A stretch of DNA of 64,000 nucleotides from Xylaria sp. FL1777 (lineage: Eukaryota > Ascomycota > Sordariomycetes > Xylariales > Xylariaceae), in the NCBI GenBank assembly GCA_022578965.1, contig MU400542.1, positions 248,001-312,000 of the forward strand, written 5' to 3'. The notes below the pieces were generated by a model. That model saw only the letters and a program-made list of their open reading frames with translations, did no database searches and was not told the origin of the DNA. Below, one piece after another: positions 1 to 10,696 of the stretch (within the stretch, counting starts at the first letter, position 1; each line of letters starts with the position of its first letter). A program made the position numbers and the translations under genes.

Positions 1-296
1 ACGCTGCGGCTACGGGACTGGGTGGAGACCGCGTCTTTACGATATGTGTTAGTAGACGTTTGATGTGTTCGTTTATGTTCTTGTATATTGAGTGAGAGTT
101 AATAGGGTGTAGGAGAGGAAATACCGTGGTATGTACCTGACTGTCGTGAGCTGCTGGTGCTCGTCCGCGCTGGGACGGTGGACACGGGGGACGGTGAGCG
201 GCGCCGTGAGCCGAAGAGGCCGTGTTTCTTCTCGGGCATTGGGGCAGGTTGCTCGATAACCTCGTCCTCGGGCCTATGATTAGAGAAGAGAGGCAT
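1..296 (-). CDS. Small hypothetical protein, truncated by the window edge
   Basis: The start codon is at 296 and the frame reads 65 codons to a stop at 99. It is a basic, Ser/Pro-rich N-terminus (acidic stretch, then KKHGLFGSRRRSPSP). The apparent C-terminus is probably intron: possible donors lie near 132-137 and 143-148, a CTACTAAC branch point at 48-55, and an AG acceptor at 35-36. The downstream exon is then open to the edge in the matching phase. The rest of the gene would lie left of the window. Fungal genomes contain conserved coiled-coil hypotheticals with similar N-termini, but I do not recognise this one securely and assign no function. Confidence 0.5.
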
Positions 297-1463
297 TTTG
301 AATGTGTAATGTGTGGTAAGGTTTTTTGCTGTGATAGTTGCTGTGTAGGTAGCTTAAGCTATGTGGCGTTGTACGACGAGCTCTGGTTGTAATTGAGGGA
401 AGATGGTGTTAGCGATGAGGGCGGGCGGCCGTCGGTATTTTAACATCTCGATCTATATTGATATTTCGGTATCACAGTCAAGCGTCGATCCTCGCAATGC
501 TGACGCAAACAGGTTTTACACGATCTGTTTGTGAGACGCCATCAACGGTGATAGCAGATGGGAGGACGATCTATCCAAATGACGTATGACCTCAGGTGAG
601 TAGACCAATGATTATGGCCTGTAGTGTGGGACAGGCCGGCCACAGCCAATGAGAGGTGGGTTAGTGACGTGAGTAGTAATTTAGTGATGTTAGTATCTAC
701 GTACCTACAGTACGTACAGTTTACTCCTCCAACAATTCTGCCAGCACCTGTACTGAAATAAACTAGCTTGTCCAGCCCATCTCTTAAGTGCACATACCGT
801 TTCCCCTTTTTTCGGTGTTCTGTTATTGGTTGCTCATGTGATAATAGTTCGGGGTTTACATGTGGTCTTCGAATTCTGACGTGGGTACTAAGACCCCCAG
901 GAACCGCTAAGATATTTTGACAGGGATTATTTACATATTCAGGGTCCAGCCCCGCCACGATGTCATGGCTTGCAGCTTGCTCTAGTCACCATACCATTTA
1001 CCAAGGCACAGACCTAAACGTCATGAAGAGTTATCGTATCAGCTTCAAGTGTATGTTCATTTCTCAATTTCTAGTGACTAGGTGTCCAGCCATGAACGAT
1101 GACTGTAAGCTAGTTGAGCTAACGATATGAACTATACGAGGGGGATTACCTCCTTCGAGAGTCTACATTGGGTATACGTGCATTGATCAAAGATTTTGTG
1201 TCATTCAACTTAAATGCGTGACTCGTGAACCGCTCAACTCCTATGTATCTGACCTCCTTTTCCATGGACCAATACTGACAGGCCATGTCACGGTTTGGGT
1301 TGTCCACCACGTCGTTCACGACCGCGAATACTCAATCTCAGTCAAGTAATGTATATCGTATTCTATGTAAACACGCCGGGCTAGTTCTTTAAGTAACCCT
1401 GTATACGCTTATAATCAACGTTAGTTAATTTGTCTTTATCATAATAGGATTAGATTATTAGAC
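297..1463. other. Intergenic, nothing recognised
   Basis: This separates the edge gene from the DUF3237 gene. The longest frame (minus strand, 542-958) starts at a non-ATG codon and has no recognisable motif or splice context. I see no tRNA, repeat or coding signal. Confidence 0.5.
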
Positions 1464-2698
1464 CTACTCATAGATTAACTCCGAGCCTTTCCACAAACAG
1501 CTTCCTACCCACAAGCCGAAATTGACTTTCTCACTATAGCGCTCATCCGTCGTTTTCATAGACAGCGTGACCCTATATGTTATGAGCCTCGGATCCACGG
1601 AAGCTGCTTTCTCGGGGTCTTGGAGAGCACGCATCAACTCCGGCGGGCCTGTTCGGAAACCCCTGGTTTTACATTCTATACTATGTATAGCAAGTGGTCA
1701 GCTCTCACGCCGCCAAGTAAAGGCCCACATCATATCGACTCGGTAGATTAAAGAATTAGGATAACTTACAATGCTGGGATTTCGTCGGCCGTCTTCAAGC
1801 GATGCGTAGCCTCGACTTGAGTCGCAAAGGTCTTCCCGTAGGTCAAGTCCTGGCTATCTTGGCCACCGCTCTAATTCTCGTGGTCGCCTCATTAGCCTTT
1901 ATTCGCGGAAGAGGTAGAAAGAGTAATATTCTCTCATTTCGTGCTTGGTTCCAATATAGCGGTCTCTCACTTACAATGACTATGCCGTATCCTAACCGAC
2001 CAGACCACTCGCCCTCAGTGAATGTAGTCCACTTTTTGAAGCCGTCGCCGACCGCCATCGACGCCGATTGGGAATTCAGCTTGACCCGCATGCGGAAATC
2101 AAGCTCAGGCTCGAGCCTGGGAACCGGGACTGCGAGATGCGGGTATGGGAATAGTATCGGAGCCTTGGTATCTTTCTTGGGTTGTCCACTGCTTGTGTCG
2201 TACCCCGAGTCAGTCAGGAATCGTCCGATGAACTACTAGATCGATATCATGCTCAATTTCCACTGTCTCTCCCAATTGGGCTCATTAGGCTACGAGGACA
2301 AATAAATAGCATTATCCCTCTGTATATATAGTCTTGGTATAGATACCTAGGTAAGTAAGTAATAAGTAAACTTACCCTCCTCTTGTCTGTGCCGCATTAG
2401 CTTGTCGGGATGACTGCTGCTGCTGTTCCTGCGGTTGGTTCCCCCATCTCTTCTCGACTTCTTCCCAACCACTGTGTCTTCGATCACTGTCAACCGGAGC
2501 CCATTCATGAGCTAGGCTCACGAGGTTCGTATCCCAATCCATGGGTGCAGCCGGGGCGGACGGTGCAGCCGGGGCTGACGCCGCATCTCTAGCACTCGAT
2601 ACCTCCGGTAATGGAATTAACGGCTGAGGAGGCGGAAACCGCGGAACTCCTCCGTAGATCGTCCCCAGGAGGATGTGCTCGTAGCTCGAGCCGGCCAT
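1464..2698 (-). CDS. DUF3237 (UPF0311) family protein, four exons
   Basis: The family core is spread over three exons with matching phases: 2188-1975, 1870-1770 and 1680-1464 (stop). Recognisable family segments are an early PRLEPEL, then FTEGEWSGRLGYGIVI joined across an intron to SGGQDSQ, then RTGPPELM, KTTDERY and LWVGS near the C-terminus. Introns have GTAAGT donors at 1974 and 1769. A first exon at 2698-2376 is Pro/Ala- and Gln-rich, ends at a GTAAGT donor and joins in phase to an acceptor CAG before 2188. It is my best start but the least certain part. The total would be 284 aa. DUF3237 proteins are small beta-barrel proteins of unknown function, so no reaction is proposed. A 145-codon frame on the opposite strand (1802-2239) is a shadow of this gene. 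Confidence 0.72.
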
Positions 2699-4115
2699 GT
2701 CCCCTCGTGCTACGGCGGCTTACACTGGTATGTTCCAAGAGGAGCAAGGGTCGGTGGGCGTGAATAAATCTTGAAATAAGCTAATTAAGTGTCAAAAGAT
2801 GAGCTATTCTTCTTGGATTATTCGATTAAATGAAATAGAAAATTATTTATGAGTTCAACCACCCGAATGGTGGTTAGTTACCCAACTTACAATACAAGCG
2901 CGGACTAAAGTCTTCCCGCCTCACTCATCGGCATAGAAGGTTGCCCCGAACTCCTTCGGCGCCGTTACCTAGCACCAACTTGCGCCGCGAACCCCAATAG
3001 GAATCTCGGTTGTGATATAGAGTGGATAATAACAATTAAAAGATTAGTCTACATAGGTAGCAACTTAAGAGTGGTACTTAGAAATGGTCTTGCGTCTAGA
3101 TCCTTAGGCCTTACGTGATATACTGCATGTCAGCAGGGGGGGAATGTCACGCTGTCGCTGGGAATGTCTAGATGGTGTGTCGTCCCGCTATTCCTAGCTC
3201 TCGTGAAGGATTTCTAACCCCTCTTCGTATTTCTGTTCACGAACTCAGGTTAAATACACAACATATTTTTATGTAAAATCACAATTTCCCTATTGCTGTA
3301 TATATATACTTAGAGGCTAGCAACATTTAAAGCGCATATCTCAACTCCGTCATCTCGCTATATCCAGTACGCCTTGTGTATCATCCCTATCGTGTCTCCA
3401 TAATAGCATAATGCAGTAATTATACAGTCATAAAGTAGAGTGGCAATCCAGGGATTATAGGATGGGTTTCGTTGCAGGTATATATATGTCGCACCTGTTG
3501 GACACTTCATATACGCATGTTGTATTGCCCAGTAAGCCGACAATGTCATGATACGTAACAGTACGTAAGGAGCTTGAGGTATTTATCTTCATTCGTCGTG
3601 ACCACTGATATGTTGGCTGAGTTTCGGTGAAGTCAATTGATCATTATCTTCGACTCCCGCTGCTTGTTAGGTTCAGCGGTTCCAGGAAGACCTGTAATCA
3701 AGCTGGTTATTTCCCTGTCCCTTCGGCCGGAATAGAAGGATAGGGACATGGCCCAGGTGATGGCGATAGCGCTGTCGAGCGTCGAGCTTGGCCCGCCTCT
3801 CGTTCCGCGTTTACGTCGATAGATGCCACTTGTAATTGCATGATTAATAATCCGAATGGTTAATCGTGATGGGAAAGAAGGCAGGTTCATGGGTAGTAGT
3901 GGTTAGCCACTTGGGCTTTTGGAAAGAGCCGCGGCGCTTTGTTATGATCCTCAAATGCGGTGCCATATCGAAGCCAAATCGTGTTGAAAGTGAGGTGGCA
4001 ACAAAGGTCGGACTGTTGCGATGCTTTGTGGTTCGTGTACTGTCATTTCTTTGGATTATGCGCGCGAAGCACAATCCACATACCAGAACCATGCGCTTTG
4101 TGGTAGTATTGTTCT
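2699..4115. other. Intergenic, nothing recognised
   Basis: This lies between the DUF3237 gene and the 3' end of the Fungal_trans_2 gene. The frames at 3633-4210 on both strands lack family motifs and probably include the 3' UTR of the latter. No RNA gene or repeat is seen. Confidence 0.45.
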
Positions 4116-6564
4116 TTAGGGCACAAGATAATCTCCTATCTCGACCCAAATCAGGTTTAATTGGTTCTCGCACCAGCTATTTAGCCAGAGGACGTCCTTC
4201 AACTTTGTAGCTAGTACCTCTTTGTCTGTGATGTATCTCATAAGACAATAATTCTTGAGGGCGTGGATAAAGAATAGGTGGTGGTCGCCGAGAAGGACAG
4301 ATTGATGCGAAAAAAGATATTGAGAAGGAACCGCTGGTACGCGAACACACGATCCCACAAAGAGAGCCCAAAGTAAGGCATTTTTAGTAAACTCGTCCTC
4401 AGGTTTCGTGGGAGAGTTGCTTAAAATTGAAGTATGCGAAGTATTGGTGGACCAGCTCTCCACTGAGCTGTTGCCGAGGCTGCCTACGCTATGGGATGAC
4501 CTGGGGCTTCCGTGGGGTTCGGAGATAGATAGAATATCAAGAGTCAGTAGAGTGTCGTAAAGAGACGATATGAGCGCTCCCGTAATTCCCCGGTGTCTGG
4601 GGGCTGCTGGGGGCTGGCCACGTAACGCCAGGTGCATGAATAAATGGCCTGCAAACATAAGACTCTCGGTCAGATCAATGGCTGGCGAACCTCCGGTCTC
4701 TTGCTTGACGAAGTTGTAATTCTCTAACGCAACCGAGTTCGTCCGTTTTGAAGCCTTGAGGTTGCGATATGATTCCTCCAACTGGAAAAGTCGCCATTCC
4801 CCTAAATATATCGAGTCGCTGAGTTGTATTCGCTCAGTAGACATATTAGCTAGATTGGTGTAGTCAAAGGAGCCTAAACAATCAGCCACTGAATGTAAAA
4901 GCTCGAATATGTCAATTATTTCTCGATTACGAATGACGAGGTCTTTACGCCCTAAAGGTCTCGTGGTGACCTCCATCGATCTACCTTTGAAGCGGTCGTG
5001 GAGGCTGAGGGAGGACGCCAGTTGCGGAACGAAGGGAAACATCAACGATTGTCCTGCCGCATATGCGTAGGAGAAGTCTGCCCTGTTGTATGTCTTAGTC
5101 TATATGGACGGTTTCGAGCCAAAATATTTGATCGCCGTTCTTACCACTGCAGCAATTGGAGTCAGTTAACAGTAATTTAGAAGTGCTTCGAGATTACGAG
5201 CATTGTAAGGAATAGGTCTGGCCAAAAAAGCCATTGAAAACAAGATATTAACACGGAAAAAGCTTACTACTAATGCCCTCTGGATCACGCTGATGTATTT
5301 GAATCCTTCTAGTATGCCACCGCGCAAGTCGACAATGCGCTTCAGCCCACACATATGAGCGGCTGCTGCTTGGATAGAGCCAATAAAGGTCTATACACCC
5401 CAGTTAGCACCCCAAGTATCTCCTAGCAATGTATCTTCGCTCACCTCGTTATTGACCAGTAACGCAACGGCCATCGTAATACCATCTGAGATGGGCACAT
5501 TTGGGCTCTTGCCTTCTATGTTTAATCGCTCGTTAATCGCTTTTACGGCTTGAAGTCGATGGAAATCGAATGTGCTCGTGTCGTTCCACTGAGCTAGTGA
5601 ATTGCTGCGCACAAAATGGTTTATTAGCGATTTTGCTGTGATTTACTTATAGCAGTAGCCACTACCCCTCAATTTCTCCACGCCATACATGTTCTGGTTA
5701 TTGAGCCCGGTAGCCACATAAGCAATGAAGGAGACCCTGCACGTACTGCATAGACGCGACCAGCGCCATAAAGGCATGAGTGATTGCCGTATCAACATGT
5801 AACTACCACGCGGATTAGCATCGGTGGGCTATGGAACGGTCCCTAGGGGATAGGCAAACTGACGGCATCGAAGAAGTTTCCTTCCGGATTCATGGCGAAA
5901 GCATTGGCAAGAAAGCCAGAGTAGTCTATAAGCGTTAGTTACAGGAGAGAAAGAGTGCTGTAGAATTTACAGGTTTGGGTGTCAAATCAGAAGTATGACA
6001 AAAGACATATAGCTACTCACAGGTCATCATATATGTTGGCGCTCCAGCGCGGTCGAACCATTTCTCGACTACAGCCTCTCGCGGACATAAGCATACAGTG
6101 AAACAATACTTGAGTAAGGTTTCTGTTAAGGGGGTGGTCTCGATACGAAGCATAGGAAAGCTCGGGAGTTCTCGTGCTACCACCAAAGCAAGTTCTCGCG
6201 ATACCATTGTGGGCGTAAAGTTGGCCTTCTTGCCCTCTTCTACATGGCCGCCGAGTGTGGGACTATTAAGTTTGAGTATGGATGGAGGTTTTGCGGTACC
6301 GCTGCTACTGCTACTGCTGCCATTGCGGCCGCTGCTGTGGTTTTTAGGGTTGGTGTCGATTGGTTGGGTGGATGGCTTCAGTCTGAACTTCGAAATACGT
6401 TCCTTCTGCGTGGTCGACTTTCTCGCCTGAGAAGGAGGGCTACTCTCATTCGAGAGCTTCTGCCGCCTTGCATGGGAGCGTACCTTGCGGCGCGTTTCCT
6501 CATCATGGGCGACGGTATTGATAGAGGTAATGAATTGAAAACTTGTCGACTGTGGTATAACCAT
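4116..6564 (-). CDS. Fungal_trans_2 (DUF3468)-type regulator without zinc cluster
   Basis: This multi-exon gene begins with the hallmark N-terminus of this group: a short hydrophobic stretch, then HDEETRRKVRSHARRQK, with no Zn2Cys6 cluster. Supported exons are 6564-6021, 5925-5864, 5802 to about 5747, 5604-5445, 5390-5268 and 5099-4116 (stop). The joins give family text such as VALLVNNE-TFIGSIQAAAAHM, CGLKRIVDLRGG, RADFSYAY and MFPFVPQLASSL, and phases agree at the joins I could resolve. Between about 5647 and 5746 a further short exon is needed (AYVATGLNNQN, then GVEKLRG), and I could not pick splice sites that keep frame there; a one-base indel is possible. If intact it is a putative nuclear regulator. 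Apparent in-frame stops elsewhere fall inside introns of 54 to about 168 nt. Confidence 0.75.
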
Positions 6565-9500
6565 TGTGAATATATGGGAAGCGGATGACAGCTGGATAGA
6601 ATCGAATGATTGACCACAAGCACTAACACCTCCTGTCCGTCCACGCTCGTCTGTGGCTCTTTTAAAAGAAAATCCTAAGCATCACGGGGGAGAACAACAT
6701 TTCGATATGCGCGTCGTATGAACTGCGACTCTGGATGAATTACAATACGTGTTGTGTAGATAGTTGAAAACGGATGAAATCGTCCACGGGGTTTGCCGTT
6801 TGGTGTGAACACTAGCTGCCCTCGTCCCCCGTAAGTCCGTTTGGATTCACCCCTGGCTTACCGAGCTGCCATAGCTAGCTGTTTTTCTCCCTTGGCGCGT
6901 GGAACGTAGGAACTTGCCGATGACAAATTGGCGATTGGTTTACATACATGTACATGGCACGAAACCTGGTCTTTTGGATCGGCAAATCGCACCCAACCCA
7001 TGAAACATCGAAGTCCTCGAGTTAACTGCTATGTAGATCGCCCACTCCAGGATGTATGTATACTACCTACCTACTTAAAGTTATCGACTCTGGGCCAGTC
7101 TAGTACACATCTTGGTTCCGGATCATAGTCTCTACACTATGATGGTAGCTCTCAACGCCGTGGGGCACTAAAACTGCTGGGCTTATTACCGGCTTCATCC
7201 TGCAAATCCACACGTGGGTAAAACGATCATTACGAGGGTAATACATACAGAATAAGCTACTGTAAAAGTACATGGGTTGTTTCAAGAACCCACAAACAGT
7301 TATTTCTCCGCGCAAATACTATCCACGTACACTTGCGCTAGTCTAAAGCATATATGCATAACTCCGTATGCTTGGCGCTTGATCTAGGCTGCTCTTTTGA
7401 GAAATGACGAAGACTACGTGAACATCATTACGACAGCGATCTCACCTACAGTACACTGGAATTACGACGGCTTCCGCACAAGTGGTTACGAGAGTGGCGG
7501 AGTCCAGTAGGTGTAGAACAATACTTCTTAGGGGAGACATACCATTCGTCTGCAGAGAACTCCACTCGTGATAACAACTCGTTTTCCTAATCCGGTAATT
7601 CTAGCAGAACAGTGCACGGACGATCTACCCCATCCAGCCCTGTGGGCTGTGCTGTGGGCAGACTGTGGGCTACTGATAGGCTTGAAAATATTCGATATGT
7701 AAGCCGCTTGTCATGATGATAAAGTTGCCAAGGCCCCTAAATAGATTGCCGACGGGGGCTTGTGATGTCGGTCGCCCTGGTTTCAGCTGATCGACGTAGT
7801 ACGATGCTACACTGCGGGAGAAGGATAGACACTGCATGGCTTGTCCTGACGACACTTCTCGGTGAGGATTCGCACAAGATCGCAAATACAATATACAGCG
7901 CGGAATTTACTAGTATACTATTCCGCTATCTACCCATGAAGCCTCCTTCGTCTTCAGGTACCTAGTCAATACCCCTCCTCAACCCTCCATCAGCCGAGAC
8001 GGCAATTCACCCACAAGGTTAGCATCATCATCCAAAGGGCACCATGCGGCGGCTCGAACCCTGCAGAATCGCATATGCAGGTGACGAACGTCCGTCGATC
8101 CTAGTGCATATCCCTACGGTATGTCTGTCTTGATCAGAAACACCCTGGCGTTGCTATATGACCACGGAATCACTTCATGGCCAATAAGGTGCTGTCCGCG
8201 TGCTTCAGCTCCCCTTCTTCATAATAAAGTTGCAGCCCGATCTGAACATGATTAATTAACCAATGCCGGGCGAAAGCACGATGTGAATGCTTTATAGGAC
8301 TCCATTATCTTAAACAAAATAAGTGAAAAATCAGTTCTAGATCTATACGTTTGGATGTATTTTGTATATTAAGCAACATAGAGGCGCAGAGGAGCACAGT
8401 GATTTGCTTTGAAGTTTCTTGTATATCTCTTATCTTTGAAGAACTAGAATATTCATACTTACCCTCATTCCTGAGGCCTCCCGCTCGGTGACGTGGCCTT
8501 ATTGCTAATCAATGCAACATATTGAACGATAGCTACATTCATAGTCAATGAATGATTGACTTATCGGCGTAAAAAATAATACCTAAGACGTTGGTCAGCA
8601 TATAAGCCACTGTATGGAAACGTCATGGTGTAGTTCATACTCTGGGCAACTCGAGAGATGATTATTGTTACTACATTCCACAAAAGGGCACTGTATCTAA
8701 AAGAACCAATTATGATTCGAGGCGCAGCTCATGCAATGGTAAGATATCGGAGGTGGGCTGTCGTACATGTAAAGTAGACAGATAGCTTCATCCACAACCG
8801 GGTATGTGGCCGTTATTGGTTAGGGCCCAATAGAGTGGTTATTAATTCCCGAAGCCTCCAAACTACATATGCACGGGGAGCGGCTCCCGTTACTTAAGCA
8901 TACACATCAATACTTATATATAGAACCCTACTGCATAGTGTAACCACTCCATAAGGTACGGTACCTAAGGTAGGCTCAATAGTCGCCTAATAAATATTAG
9001 CATATTCAGAACTACCTAATCGAGAACTTCTATCTTCGGCTAGAGTTCATGAAGCAAGGCTAACCAATAGAAATATTGTGCGGGCAACTACAGCAGAGAC
9101 GACGACGAAACACTAAGTCATGAAGCTTGATTGGCACGGAACAGAACTGCGGCGCTATGCCGTCATACTACAAGTAAAGAAGAACAAAGTCAAATCGGTT
9201 GCGTGCGGATACTATGAAGCCTTACTAGTAGATAACGACAGCATCTAAAACAGATCAGAAGCTAGCAGTTTTGAAGAGAAATGCGTGGACCAAAGTAGCT
9301 GAAACAATTAGGAAGATTATGTGAAATGGCACTGAATAGGACATGGATTTGTAGGTCGATTCGTGAACGCGCGGTTAACTTTCACGTAATAAATAAATTC
9401 GGCTTAAAAAAAAAGGCAAAATTAATAGATGCCTAGTAGTGGAATCGAACCGCTGATCTTGTTATAGCATCTGGTTAAATACTTGACTACCTCGTCAAGT

Positions 9501-10696
9501 GGAGGGTATGGGGTCACGAGCACAATCGCTGGATGTCGGAGCACAACTTACGACATTCAAAAGAACTTGTCAACGACCATTGGAATTGACACGGTCCGCG
9601 TCCCGAATTGACGCAGGCTCGTCCTATTAAGGGCGCCGAAGGAGCCCCCAAACGTCGCGGAAGACTTCGTAAGAACATGCGCAGGACATTTTCTGATACC
9701 AATGTAGACGCCCAGACAGCAACTAACAGGATCTCTAACATGCGGCGGCTAACAACGCATACTTGCCACCAAAGTCGCAAAATTATCAGAAGAATCCTGC
9801 TGATTGGTTTGTCCACCCGGTGATAAACAATGTAATACACTCTATTGCGCACGCTTTTGTCCCAATGAAAAATCATTGGACACAAATTGTATCAGGTAGG
9901 TTAAGTCTACCTGGTAGGCTATCTGCAGTGGGCTAGGTATCTGATACATGGCTTAAGGAGTTAAGTACTTTCAAATCCTTAATTTGTGTTAGAATTGGCC
10001 ACTATAGCAAGTTTTTATGGCCAATCTAGGTGGACTGCTCCTTGACACGGACGAGCCTGCTGCTGTCTTGTTTGCAGCGTAGCGATACCATTATTATCTG
10101 GAGTTAGAGTTTCGGGAATTAACTTAGCTCGATCTACATAATACAGAAATCCCAACTCCACGGTACCAGTGCTGCGTACAGGACACAGTACAGCACCAGG
10201 ATGCTTACCTAAGTAAGTTAGGTCTCAAACCATCTAAACAAGTTCTAAGCCCAACCAGGATCCACGTATCTGGCACGGGCAACTTGGCACGGATTGACTA
10301 AGCACAGTACGGGTCTTTTGTGGGCCATAAAAGTTTAGTCTGCCAATCTCGATAAGAAAAAAAATTGGAGGGGTCAACTTTTCTGATAAGCAGCATTTCA
10401 GTTGGCCATTTTGTGCTACCATACCACAACGCCGTCTGCCTGTTACATGCTTTTTTCCTTTTTCCCCTTTCCCAGGAAGACAGTTGTCGGACAGATCGGG
10501 CGACGGCTGCTATCCATCCCCCAATATCAACGCCTCGAGGCCACTGCGCATTTGCGCTAGTCTCTGACATCTTTGGCGTCTCATCTTGTCTTATCTTGTC
10601 TCACGTCCTTTCTTGCTTTCATCTCCCGCCATTCGCTGCGCAGATTGACTATACCGACCCTCGACCTCTGCCTCGCCTCCAGACAGTCGCCCAACC
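6565..10696. other. Gene-poor region
   Basis: Four kilobases without a recognisable protein gene. It contains scattered TACCTACC/TAGGTAGG runs (about 7065, 9895 and 10205), a decayed tRNA-like sequence at about 9430-9500 and the promoter of the downstream ABC-F gene. A short plus-strand frame at 9608-9823 has an AT-hook-like stretch (KRRGRLRKN) but no family match I can name. Confidence 0.45.
9428..9505 (-). pseudogene. tRNA-like remnant (possibly SINE-derived)
   Basis: On the minus strand there is a perfect B-box/T-loop (GGTTCGATTCC) followed by a short 3' arm. An A-box-like TAGTCAAGTA lies upstream at roughly tRNA spacing. The anticodon stem does not pair and I find no matching 5' acceptor strand, so this is not a functional tRNA. 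It may be a decayed tRNA or the head of a SINE. Confidence 0.3.

Noticed and set aside
542..958. 138-codon minus-strand frame near the left end
   Set aside because: Non-ATG start, no motif, no splice partner and composition like the surrounding non-coding DNA.
1802..2239. 145-codon plus-strand frame with a hydrophobic N-terminus
   Set aside because: The opposite strand carries spliced, phase-consistent DUF3237 blocks over the same bases; the hydrophobic stretch is intron/exon antisense.
5391..5444. In-frame TAG in the Fungal_trans_2 gene as evidence of a pseudogene
   Set aside because: It falls in a 54-nt intron with GTGAGC donor, GCTAAC branch and TATAG acceptor that joins conserved sequence in phase.
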